A stretch of 64,000 nt of DNA from Datisca glomerata (taxonomy: Eukaryota > Streptophyta > Magnoliopsida > Cucurbitales > Datiscaceae): the NCBI GenBank assembly GCA_003255025.1, contig QANY01011365.1, forward strand, positions 124,001-188,000, read 5' to 3'. The translations under genes and the position numbers were made by a program. Of the stretch, positions 11,519-22,304 are shown in pieces. Each line of letters begins with the position of its first letter. Position 1 is the first letter of the stretch. The notes under the pieces were generated by a model. It made no database searches. It was not told the origin of the DNA and was given only the letters and a program-made list of their open reading frames with translations.

Positions 11519-13144
11519 GTATGGGAGCTGCTTATGGCCAGCAAGATGTGGTGTTGGTGTTGCTTCTATGGGAAATATGAGGCCTGAGCTTGTGATGAAG
11601 TCCATTGTTCCCGTGGTTATGGCTGGAGTTTTGGGTATCTATGGCCTTATTATTGCCGTTGTTATCAGTACTGGTATCAATCCCAAGGCTAAATCATATT
11701 ACCTATTCGATGGGTACGCACATCTCTCATCTGGTCTTGCCGGTCTATCTGCTGGAATGGCAATTGGTATTGTTGGTGATGCCGGTGTCAGGTATGATAT
11801 AGCCTTTCAAAGGTATGATCTATATGCATTTTCAGATGTAGTGAAGATGATAAAATTCATATGGAAATTTTCATAGTATGAGCTGGCCCTTTGGTTGTTT
11901 GTTAGTTGTTTGTTTCTAGTTAATTTGAATATCATTTGGCTTGAAGTTGTATAGTGGATTGTTTGGTAGGTTCATTGGCTGTTTTGGCTTCAATTTCTTG
12001 AAGGGATCCTTTATTTCTTTAAGTTTTGATATGGCTTTCGAGTTGGCGTGTAGAGTTTATTATGTCCAAAGGATAACTGTTTCTTTATCGTTTGTATTTG
12101 TACATTTTGCAATTATATTTGAAGCTGGATGTCCGAAACAATTGTTGGAATAGCAAGAAATCACTTGATTCTACACCCTTACGTAATGTCATTATGGTAG
12201 GTTGTGCTGCATAGAAACTTCTCTCTCCCAGTAGCTTCCACTATATGTTAGTGTTTGAGCAACTTCTGTTATAACAATAGGCCCCCCTTACATGTTGTCT
12301 TCTTCATGGAAGCTCTTCTTTCTTAGTGGTCTGAGTTGGTTGGTATGTCCTTAAACTTCTCATTTATATTGAGGATTCTGCTCAAACATCTTTTCATGTT
12401 ACATCATTTAAGTTAACTTTTGTTATGGAGAGAAGGTTAAAGTCATTTCAGAACTGAAATGGGTTATTACTTGCTAGTAGTAGGACTATTTCTCACACCA
12501 GTAAAGATCATTAGAAATGTGGATAAATTCTTTGTTATCTTTTATATACTATAAAGTGTTCGCTTCGTCATTTTAGTTGGTATTAAATGTTTGAATTCTT
12601 TGTTAACTTTAATGAAATTATCAAGCATCTCTTAATGTTAATCAACCTGAGTACTATAGGTTTTCTGTTATTGGATGTGTACGTAAACATGTATAGAGCT
12701 TAACTAATTTTTGGATGGAGTGGATTTATTGTGCTTAAATGACCATAGAATGGATTGTTCTGGGTTAAGTAAATTTGATAAGTTAGCTAATCACGCAGAT
12801 GGAAAAACTCTAGCTTAAATGATCATGGTCTAATTTCGTTTTGTGTATATTAGATAAAATACTACTCTTGATGGAAGACTTTCCAATACTTTTTGCTTCC
12901 AAATTATATTTCTCCTTTTTCTGTCCCTTGGTGATTTGAGGTCGTCTTGAATTGAGGATTCTTCAAGTTCCTGTTTATATCTGCTTCTCTTTGTTGAAAT
13001 TTGTATTGCAGAGCCAATGCACATCAGCCAAAGCTTTTTGTTGAGATGATTCTCATTCTCATCTTTGCTGAGGCGCTTGCTCTTTATGGCCTCATTGATG
13101 GAATCATCTTGTCTTCTTGAGCTTGCCAGTCCACAGCAGAATAG
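11519..13144 (+). pseudogene. V-type H+-ATPase 16 kDa proteolipid (subunit c) pseudogene
   Basis: Subunit c forms the proton-carrying membrane ring of the vacuolar ATPase. Exon 2 (11519-11791) opens after TTTTTAG and encodes the family's [18 protein letters not shown] stretch, then [20 protein letters not shown] and GIVGDAGVR. Exon 3 (13012-13144) begins after TTGTATTGCAG with [12 protein letters not shown] and [11 protein letters not shown], which holds the proton-binding Glu region. Both splice sites are of proper GT/AG type and phase. Damage: exon 1 is absent, one base is missing near 11537, three codons are lost in the [10 protein letters not shown] region, and a TGA at 13118-13120 lies eight codons before the ancestral stop (13142-13144). 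Retention of the intron means a DNA-level copy, not a processed one. A CAATAAAG poly(A)-like signal is at about 13332. Confidence 0.88.
11792..13011 (+). other. Intron of the subunit c pseudogene
   Basis: Starts GTATGAT and ends TTGTATTGCAG. AT-rich, about 1.2 kb. I see no gene or element inside it. Confidence 0.75.
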
Positions 13145-13642
13145 GAAGGGGCAGTGCTGCAGTATATTCTTTAATCAATTGTGTCACTTTATCGGGATTG
13201 TTATTCTCAGGTTAGTGATGGTTGGACTGCCTCTGCTCTGCAGGATCTCAAAAATTAATCATGTGAAAGTAACTTTCCGACCAAACGTTCAATGGTGTTC
13301 TATATCCGTGTAGTAGGATTGTATTTCTCTTCAATAAAGCTTGTGAACCTGAGCGTGTTTGGTTTTTTCTATTGATGTTTTCGGCCACCTGAACCTGGAA
13401 CTGGTATGGAATTTAATAACTATGCTACTCGTGAATGAGTGATTTACTTTTGTCCAATTAGACTTGCTCGCCTCTTAATATGTGATTGTTGCATTCTCTT
13501 GGTTGGGGATATTGGGTGAGGTGAATGTGTCACTTGGACTCTGATGTTAAGCTGGTAGTAGCTACTAAATATCAAAGTAGAGGTGTGTCTCTGTAATTCT
13601 TTACTTAATGTTTTTAGTAGGCGTTAGAAGTAATTATTGGTG

Positions 13643-13760
13643 TAATTGTCTTCTTGATGTTTTTATACTTACGAAGTTGCATGTTATAATTGTTTTCTTG
13701 ATGTTTTTATACTTAAGAAGTTGCGTGTTATAATTGTTTTCTTGATGTTTTTAATAGGCG
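13643..13760. repeat. Tandem repeat, 46-bp unit, about 2.5 copies
   Basis: The unit is of the form ATTGTTTTCTTGATGTTTTT then ATACTTAAGAAGTTGC(A/G)TGTTATA. Copies begin near 13643, 13689 and 13733; the third is partial. The sequence lies in the 3' flank of the subunit c pseudogene. Confidence 0.8.
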
Positions 13761-14661
13761 TTGGCATTGCGTCACAGCATAGATGTGATTAAATGTTGTG
13801 ATTCATTTAGAGAAAAACATTTGTGAGAGGATAGTTGGGACATTACTAATTATGCTTTTTAACACTCTTCTTATGATGTAAGGTCCGACCAATTGAAGAA
13901 CAATCAAATACAACACTGCATTCTCCAACAGTAATAACGTATTTCACACACCAATATACACATGATTATGTTACAAATTTGTTTATCTTGCATTGTTGAA
14001 GAGTGTGAATAAGTGTAAGCTATTAGATTGGCTTGGATCGAGGGATATTGTTGCCGAATGACGTTGATCGTCAAGTGATCCGACTGCCCTAGTTCACCTT
14101 ATCCCTATTGGGCTCGATGCAATGCGAGTTTTGGCGTACGCTATCAAGGAACCTGGAGCATATCTGTGGAGGTCCACGACCAACATTGAAGAATTTTTGG
14201 GAAATACGGTTGCATGGCGTGCCAAAATGGTCATCATAGGGTAAGTTTGAAGTACCCCCGACTTGATTCTTGCAACAACTTGTTTTATTAGTTGGTCTGG
14301 TTGCGCTTTGATGTAGATTTGTATATGCACTGAATTGATTTTTGCTATACTTGCTATACTTTTTGTTGCTTTACTTTTCTTGTTGGTTGGTCTTGTTAAG
14401 TTCCTACTGGAGACTGGATTTTTCGGTGTTGGCTATCTTTCTTCGTGTCCATAAATTGGGGCCTATTTGCATAAAGAATACTCTGGATTCATGGGAATAG
14501 ATGGAGAAGTGAATATTGATATTATGAGTTTTAACATTGTATGAGTTTTGATTACTTTCTTGACTGGCAGAATTGGGGCCAAAGATGAATGCTTTTGCCA
14601 GTGGTGTTAGAAACACAAGTGTCCAGGAAAAAATTTGAAAGAATGAAGAACTAAATTCAGA
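13761..14661. other. Stretch with no assigned gene
   Basis: I see nothing I can name. The plus strand at 14050-14250 has a fairly GC-richer open stretch (AYAIKEPGAYLWRSTTNIE) that ends at GGGTAAGT, which could be a donor site, so an unrecognised exon is possible. No family comes to mind. Confidence 0.35.
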
Positions 14662-15066
14662 CTTGTTTCTATTTGTGTTGGTAAATGATTTGAGACTTTG
14701 TTTCTATTTCCATTGTGATGAATTTGAGACTTCAAGGCTTTGTGTTTGTGTTAGTATCAGTTGGTTCCTTTTTACGTAAATAGTTGGTTTGATTTTTGAC
14801 TCATAATATCATTTCCATTCCTCATTTATTCTATTTGGTTTGGTTGACATTACTAAAGAAATAGAGTCAATCTTCGATTACTAATCTTCTTCTTTTGCAA
14901 TGAATATGAGGCTTGTTTGTATTTGTGTTAGTAAATGTTTGTATCAATTTTCATTGTGATGAATTTGAGACTTCAAGGCTTTGTGTTTATGTTAGTAAAT
15001 GATTTCAGTTGGTTCCTTTTTATGTAAACAGTTGGTTTGATTTTTAGGCTCATAATATCATTTGTA
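14662..15066. repeat. Local duplication, about 150 bp twice
   Basis: Bases about 14662-14810 recur at about 14910-15066. Both contain GTGATGAATTTGAGACTTCA, then AGGCTTTGTGTTT, CAGTTGGTTCCTTTTTA and GTTGGTTTGATTTTT. The spacing is about 250 bp. The similarity is high enough to be a recent event compared with most repeats here. Confidence 0.8.
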
Positions 15067-15349
15067 GGTCCACACCATAAAAAGATGGAAGGTAAGGTCA
15101 TTTTGTGAGACATGACTTCTTTTGGTTGGAGCATTTTTCTGGAAGAGACATGTCGTTATTAGAATCAGTAGTTTTTTTTGTATTTATAAATCATATTTTA
15201 TATGACTTGAAGTAGAAACTTAGAAAAAACTTATTCATATATTGTGTTTTTTAATGAAATGATTTGTAAGAATTCATTTTATTATATATATATATATATT
15301 ATTTAGAGTTTAATTTTTGTTTGAGTACATTTAATTTTAGAATTTAATA

Positions 15350-15665
15350 GCAGACACAAAATCTGATAAAAGACATTATAAAAGGAGTCTACAAAAATCT
15401 TATAAAAGACCTGACTTTTTATAGGGTGCAAAAAACCCTATAAAATATTAGGTTTTTGATAGGGGCGAAAAATATTATAAAATATCAGGTTTTATACAGG
15501 GGTAAAGATCGTTATAAAAAAATAGTTCTTTTATAGGAGTTCTGGAACCCTATAAAAAATCAAGGACTTGTTATAGCGCTCGGAAACATCGGGTTTTACG
15601 GACCGTTTTAAAAGATTTTTTATAGGGGGTTTTGCCCCTATAAAAGGTAGTTTTTGTTGTAGTGA
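15350..15665. mobile_element. Terminus of a CACTA element with subterminal repeats
   Basis: The block ends GTTTTTGTTGTAGTG at 15665; its reverse complement is CACTACAACAAAAAC, a typical CACTA (En/Spm) terminal inverted repeat. The preceding 300 bp holds many short repeats in both orientations with the core CCCTATAAAA or TTTTTATAGGG, as expected for transposase-binding subterminal repeats. I found no partner terminus upstream within the window. The partner may be lost or lie beyond the gypsy insertion. Confidence 0.7.
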
Positions 15666-15889
15666 AAACCCATGCATTGCACGTGTTAACCAACTGGAAT
15701 TATTACTGTAATAGTATAGACATGTAAAAATTACTCTTACAAACAAAGGACGTGAAAATTATGAATAATAATCTTAGTTATACAAAAAGTACCATACAAA
15801 ATGTATTGTATATTGTGTTATCTAAAGTGAGTGTCATGTAATATTCGGTCACCTTAAACAACAATAACTATTTTTCTGTCGTTAAAGGT

Positions 15890-16169
15890 GCAGCTTACAA
15901 TGATTGCTTTCTAAATTAATTAACGTCGTGAATAATAATACTAATTACGAAGACAATATTAAATAATGCCAAAAAAATGGTCACGCCATCGTGTATTTTG
16001 CAGCATACCCCGATGACTTTTATTAAGGCCGTCGTGCAAAGTAATTTGCCCATCGTGAATTTTGTCAAATAACACAATGAAAATTTTTTATGCAGTCGTG
16101 AAAGATTGTCTTTTTACTTCAGTCTTAATACCTACAATTGCCAATATTGCTCTTCGGTCTACATATTTG
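15890..16169. mobile_element. Probable left subterminal part of the CACTA-like element that hosts the nested stack
   Basis: Repeated CGTCGTG and CATCGTG motifs (near 15923, 15998, 16030 and 16052) resemble the ATCGTGA and ACGTCGT motifs near the opposite end at 45340-45688. A Sirevirus-like element was then inserted at 16170. No clean CACTA terminus is visible on this side; a weak candidate is near 15890. Linking this block to the right-hand end is an inference. Confidence 0.4.
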
Positions 16170-17607
16170 TGTAGGATTGATATGACACCCATTTTATTGA
16201 AGGAAAAAATTTAAAAAGAAATATGTGATATAAAAACAAAATTTATTGAAATATATAACAAATAATAAATTAAATCAATCAAACAATATTTAATAAATGA
16301 GTAATTAAATAAATAAAATAAGAATGACGCAGAGTATTAAAGTGCGGAAATTAAACGTTCGATAAATTGAGTACATAAAGTAAAGTACAGTAAATAAAAG
16401 AGTAGGGAAGAGAGATTTGACACACATTTACGTGGTCCGGGAAAACCTATCTCGATGCCCGCGCTCCAATGATCTCCTATGAAGATTTTTCCAAAACAAA
16501 GTTCTTAATAGTGAAGACCAAACCTATACAAACCCTATTGGCTTATGGCCAATCAATCAAACCTTGAAATACAGCTTAGTCGAGATCTTCAAATCTTTTA
16601 CAAAATTTCCCTCTCTCAAAAAGTAGATCTCTCAATTTTTCGCTCACAATTTATACTAGCTTCTATCCATAACATATCTCAAATATTCGCTCAAAATACA
16701 AGCTTCTCAAACAATAAAACACTACAAAACTTCATTGGAGAGGAGAGGAGATGTGTGTTGGAATAACGAAATCGTGGGGTATTTCTAGTGTTAAAAACAC
16801 TGTTGAAACCGGTCAGACTGGTTGGAGAATCAGACAAACCAATCGTCAATCAAGGAAGATTCCTTATTGATAATCCGGTCACATCGATTTCTCCACCGGT
16901 CTGACCCGTCTGAGCAATTAGGCAAGTAATTGCCATAATGGCCAAATCGGTTGCATCGGTCGTCAGGAAATCGATCAGATCGGTCGTTCATTTTCTTTTA
17001 TTTTTGGAATGTAATGAGTTTATCCTCTCTTCTCTATTCATATTCTAAAAAAATATAAAGATTGATCACTAATCCAAGACTAGAATATTCGAATGACTCT
17101 CCTAACCAAATAAATAATTGTCAGCAAAGTTGGTTTCTTTTCCTCGAATCCAAAGAATTTTCTTACGTTATACATAGGTCATCGGTTGAGGATTGGATAA
17201 AAAATGGGGTTCAAATCCTCATTTTTAAAAAATTTCCCAATATTTTTCTAATAAAATAAAGGTTCAAATGTAAAAGGTTCAAATCATTTTATCGACATGA
17301 GTGTACTAGATCGAAAAAAAATTCCAAGTATTCGAAACCATTTCTGTAGTAACGTATTAACATAGTAGTGGAAAGAGTACCATGTTCCGGCGGTGCACCG
17401 ATTTTCCATCGGTGTGACCGGATTGCTCTCCAAAGTTGAGCCAGTTTGGACATCGGATTGAGAGTGAACCAATCCTTGATATTTTCACATTTGTTATGTC
17501 CATTTCGGTCTTTTACGGTCTACTTCATGAGCGGTTCAGTAAGGTTCCGAATTCCTTTGGTTTAAGTCATTTGAAAGTTCGTTCGATATGCTCCGTGCCC
17601 TTCGTAA
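16170..17607 (-). repeat. 3' LTR of the Sirevirus-like element, first part
   Basis: Aligns with 27023-28080 of the other LTR. Shared landmarks are ACACCCATTTTATT (ACCCATTTTATT in the other), the GAGATTTGACACAC / TTTACGTGGT(C/T)CGGG block and a zone of short CCGGTC(T/A)GAC repeats. It is longer than its partner because of an inserted block at about 16990-17385. It is cut at 17607 by the copia element that starts at 17608 and resumes at 25534. Confidence 0.85.
16990..17385. other. Block inserted in the LTR, probably plastid-derived DNA
   Basis: This stretch has no counterpart in the sister LTR, where flanking sequence is continuous near 27825-27860. Its texture differs: ATACATAGGTCATCGGTTGA, GGATTGGATAAAAAATGG and a later AACATAGTAGTGGAAAGAGT look like chloroplast noncoding DNA near the trnK/matK region as I remember it. 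That attribution is from memory and unverified. Nuclear plastid inserts of this size are common in plants. Confidence 0.45.
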
Positions 17608-19422
17608 TGTTGGAATTATGTTCATAAAGTAGGGTGTAATAATTTTTTATGAGTAAATAGTTATTTATTGACATTTACGCATTACTGAATTTTATGAATA
17701 AATGAAGTTTTTTTTAATTAAAGTGTGTTTATAACTTACTTAAGTCCTATAATTGTTGTCAACTAAAGAAGAGTAAAAATTGAGTAGTCTTCCAGACAAA
17801 CTCTTCTGAGATAGTTCAAAATGTTATTCGCAGTCTTAAGATTGTCTGTCCAATCAAATCCAATTACGACTGTTAGGTTGAACCAAATGATATTGGTCTT
17901 GAGGCATGAGAGTGGAGACTCTAACGGTTGACCCAGACATGTTATGGAACATGTTGAATCGACCAATAACCAATTAGTTTAGAGCAAAGCCGTTTATCTA
18001 GCTCTAAATCTAATTGTTATACCTTAAGGGTATTTTCATAGTTACCTTAATACTGAGGTGAATACGAAACTTGACTTGGTTACTTGCGATATTTGATATT
18101 CCAAAGGAGTGAGTTCAAATTGTCGGACAATAACTCAACTATTGGGACCGTGATTCAACTATGTTGTAGTTGCGTGATTCACATACATGAAATTCGTGTT
18201 AAGATTACAAAAGCAACAATATCACCTTATTTTTTATTGATGAGTGTGTGAATAAATAAATCGGGCCTGGTACTTGATGGCATGAGTCATTGAATAGGAC
18301 ATGGTGATCTGTATGAGACATTTCACTGATATGTCTTTCTTATTCACAGTCAATAAATGGTAATCTTACATCCCTATCTTATTACTGATATTCATGAAGG
18401 GTAATATCATAATATATTTTATGGACTGTGAAATACAAATATATATTTATACCAAGAGAAGACGTAGCGCGCATGAATCAAGAGTTTTATCGGCATCAGA
18501 CCTATAATGGAGTTGTACGATGTTGGGATTAAATAGGTCAGGAATTTATGGAGATAAATTAGCTGGCATTTTTATCTCATAACTTTATTCGTGTGGGACT
18601 ATTCGGTCTCAGGAGTAGCTCATCAGGAAAGGAATAAGAAACAAAGTCAGTTGGATAAAAAATGTGTTTTAGACCAATGTACACTTCCCGAGCCCCATAT
18701 GAGATGAGTGTCATCACGAAATTAGTGGAGAGTAAAATTAATGTTCAAATTAATTATTTTGTTATTTTCTAATCATTAGATAATTAGTAAATAAAGTTAA
18801 TTAATTAATTAATTGATAGAGATTAATTTAATTCATCAATTTGGACTAATGAATTTGAACGCAATTTTGGCTCTTATGGGAGATATAGAAAAATCGCACA
18901 TCGCAGTGCAAGGGGAGGGAAAATTTTGGCTTTATTATATAATGGATTTCATCCTTATCCCTAACCCTATCCCTAAGTGTGTTAATCAGAGAAGGAAACG
19001 GTTTCTCTCTCCTCCACACTCAATTGCCGCCGATTTTGACAGTGGGCGAACATAAAATTTTGTTTTTCTCTTTCAATAGTTGTTTTAAGAGCCCACGCTC
19101 AATTTCTATGAAAATCCTTGAGAGATTTACTTCTGACTCTAACGACTGATTGTCAGTGTAAGAATCAATTTATAGCTTTACGAATCTCAAGAACGAAGAA
19201 CGTGAGATAGTGAATTGAATCCCGCTATATTATAAATTCTCTATTTATTAAAAAGACATAAATTATTTCAATCTTTTCTCGATACATTTATATGATTGTG
19301 TATGTTCATTGATTGGTTTTGTGTTTAGTTGGATTAAACGTTTGTATAAAAAAAATTTGAAATTCCGCCCATGAACTCACAATTCATTAATTTTTCTTCA
19401 AAATATGAAACCCTATCCAACA
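17608..19422 (+). repeat. 5' LTR of the inner copia element
   Basis: About 1.8 kb, from TGTTGGAATTATG to CTATCCAACA. It matches 23743-25528 along its length, for example TTTAATTAAAGTGTGTTTAT near the start and AAAATCGCACATCGCAGTGC near 18890. No tRNA-type primer binding site follows it; see the separate observation on the sequence just after 19422. Confidence 0.88.
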
Positions 19423-19985
19423 CGTAATATGTTGTGCTTATCTCGCTTTTTTAAAAACTTGCTTTACAAATTTGTAAAGAGTTATGGTTTTTGAAAAAAC
19501 AAAGAAAAATTTATTTTTTTCAAAAACTAAGTGGGAGGGCCGTTTACGTTAAAATGTTCTCAAGGTCTCCAAAGCAAAATTGATCGTGGAATGAGGAATG
19601 GTTTAAAGTTGTCCTAGCGGTCCTCTCTTCAGTCGAAGAAACTTGAGAATCGTGTCACTTTGAGTCATCGAGTTGCTTGAGAAAGAAGGACCATTCTTAG
19701 ACAGACTGGTATTCAAAGGGGATCTCTCATACTCATAGAAGCTATTCAAAGGGGTTCAGGTGACCAATACCATTTGTGATTGGTTAAGCTATATGTAGTG
19801 ATATCTTGAGCAGCGTTAACCAAATTAGAAGAGTCTCAATATGATAGGAGGTAGCTCGGGCGTTGTCCTTAGATGAGACGATCTATCATTATTGATCGTA
19901 ACATCATGGAAGAAATGATTGAGTATTTATTTACACCACTTTATTTATTCTTTTCATTTCATGTTATTATCCCCACTCTCAACAA
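19423..19985. other. Leader between 5' LTR and gag of the inner copia element
   Basis: No primer binding site of the usual TGGTATCAGAGC type is visible. The first 24 bases resemble the host LTR flank rather than a retroelement leader. The rest is AT-rich with no feature I can name. Confidence 0.5.
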
Positions 19986-19989
19986 TCTT

Positions 19990-20760
19990 CAATGCAAACA
20001 AACTCACTGGTGAAAATTATGTGGATTGAAAACTTAATCTTGATATCGTATTGATGGTAGAAAAGCACAAATTCGTGTTGACCGCCCCTTGTCCCCTTAA
20101 GCCTATTACTGAATTGACTCAAGAGGAAAATGATACCTATGGTTCTTGGCTACGTTCTGACGAGATCTCCAGATGTTACATCTTAGTATCAGTTAGCAAT
20201 GTATTCCAACAAAAATATTAGAACATGCAGATCGCCACTGATATGATGTTGAACATCATCGAAATGTTTAGGGATTAGGGTCGTCAAGCCAAACAAGCTG
20301 ATGTGTGAAATTTCATGAACTGTCGGATGAAACCTTGAACTCCTGTCAGAGAACATATGATGTTGATTATTAGTTATCTGAATGAGATGGAGATCATGAG
20401 AGTGAAGGTAGATGATGAGACTCAAGTTGATATGATCAGTGAGACCCCGCCAGACACTTTTGAGAACTCATGAAGGAGTTGTAAACTACTGAGACCCTAT
20501 TTCTAAAGGGTAATAGGAATGATGAAGAGGCAAACTTTACTGAAAGTAAGCCTTCCACCTCTGACACTAAAAAGAAATACAAGAAAGGTCTGAAGAAAGC
20601 TAAGAATGGGAGCTCAAAAGCTACAAAAGGCAAGGGCTCTACGAAAGTGGACAAGTCAAAAGACAAGTGTCATCATTGTGGAGTCGCTGGTCATTGAAAA
20701 CGCACCTGCCCAGATTATCTTAAGGAGATGAAATCCAAAAGTACATTACTTGTAACTAAA
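19990..20760 (+). pseudogene. Copia gag relic
   Basis: Readable pieces in order: KLTGENYVD near 19996, VEKHKFVLTAPCPLKP near 20056, the EISRCYILVSVSNV helix region near 20160, NCRMKP and VREHMMLIISYLNEMEI near 20320-20400, a basic Lys-rich linker near 20560-20660, and the CCHC knuckle CHHCGVAGH followed by a stop and KRTCPDYLKEM near 20667-20730. These match the gag of widespread plant copia elements. Multiple stops and at least one frameshift break it. Confidence 0.8.
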
Positions 20761-20779
20761 GCCTGTAATGTGGCTGACT

Positions 20780-21850
20780 CTACTTTTTCGTGGATAGTAG
20801 ACTCTGCAGCCACTAACCATATTTGTTGTTCCCTATAAGGTTCAGGGAAAACAGAAGGCTTAACAAGGGTGAGTTCAACTTTCGTTGTGGGAATGGAGCA
20901 CTAGTATCAGTTGAAACTATTAAATTATTATTTGAGAACAGTTATTTGGTTTTGCATGATGTTTATTATATCTGAGTTTTTAAGAAAAAGCTCATTTCAG
21001 TAGCTAGTTTAATTGAATAAGGATTTTCCTTGGAATTCATTGATAATGATATTAGTATTTTTAGAAATGAATGCTTAATTACTACTACACACATGATAAA
21101 TAATTTATTCTATGTAAAACTAAAAGTTCCAATTATATGTGACACTGAAGTAAATACTAATTTACAAATGGATAGTAAAAGGTTGAAGTGTGACTCAATC
21201 GATCTAACTCCCTTGTGGCACTCGCGTCTTGGTCACATTAGCATAGACAAGATTAAAAGGCTCACAAATGATGGTCCATTACAAACTTTAAGTGTGGGAT
21301 TACTACTTACATGCGAATCCCTCATAGAATTCAAAATGACAAAGAGACCCTTTTTCAGCAAAGGGTGAAAGAGCCCATAAATGCCTCGAACTTGTAGATA
21401 GTGATGTATGTCGACCATTGAATATCCAAGCAAGAAGAGGTTATGAATATTTTGTAACATTCACAGTGACTACTCACGTTTTGGACATGTTTATCTAATG
21501 CACCAAAAGTATGAAACTTTTGAAAAGTTCAAAGACTACAAGGCTATGGTTGAGAAGCAATTAGAGAAACAAATCAAAATCCTATGATCCGATCATGGTG
21601 GAGAGTACGTGCTAGGAGGGTTCAAAGAATTTCTTAAGGAAGAATGTATTCTTTCTCACCTTACAGCACTCCAGGACAGAATGGTGTGTCAGAAAGAAGA
21701 AGTTGAACTCTATTGGATATTGTTAGATCCATGCTAAGTTACTCATCCCTCCCAGATTCATTCTAGGGATATGCTTTGAAAACAACGGCATACATTCTAA
21801 ACTAAGTATCGTCAAAGACAGTGCCTAGTACATCATATGAAATATGAAGT
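20780..21850 (+). pseudogene. Copia protease and integrase relic
   Basis: The protease site reads SWIVDSAATNHIC near 20790; relatives have DSGATNHIC, so the Gly of the DSG triad is Ala. The GAG-pre-integrase part is LWHSRLGHISIDKIKRL near 21213. The integrase core is recognisable as GYEYFVTF near 21440 and then, in other frames, the RSDHGGEYV-like (third catalytic region) and NGVSERR-like stretches near 21590 and 21680. It is broken by stops and frameshifts. Confidence 0.75.
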
Positions 21851-22304
21851 GCACGAAAGTCATCCGTAAGCCACCTTAGGATATAGGGATGCCCAGCACA
21901 TGTGCTGAGACTGAAGACCGGCAAGCTAACTAATCGATCAAAATTATGCATGTTTGTGAGATATCCCAAGGGAATGAAGGGATATGTCTTTTATAGTCCA
22001 ACCGACAAGAAAACATTCATGAGCACGAATGTGCATTTTCTTGAAGAGGACTATATAAGAAGTGTGAAGCTGAGAAGCACACTTATGCTAGAAGAATTAT
22101 TGGTGGCAGAACACCGACTCCACAATCATGACTTGTTCTTGATTCAATAGTGGAAGAACCACAACAGGAGCTGGAGCCTCGATGTAGTGGGAGGGTTGTG
22201 AGACAACCTGACATGTACATTTATTATGGAGATGCCTTGACGGCAGTCTCAGATAAGAATCATGATGAGTCTGTTTCCAATTCACAGGCCATGACTGATC
22301 CTGA

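Noticed and set aside
17190..17225. GGTTCAAATCC word that resembles a tRNA T-arm
   Set aside because: No anticodon or acceptor stem can be folded around it. The surrounding block is better explained as inserted plastid noncoding DNA.
18813..19055. Open frames in the copia LTRs (also 24841-25143)
   Set aside because: They lie in both LTR copies, differ in frame between them, and have no recognisable domain.
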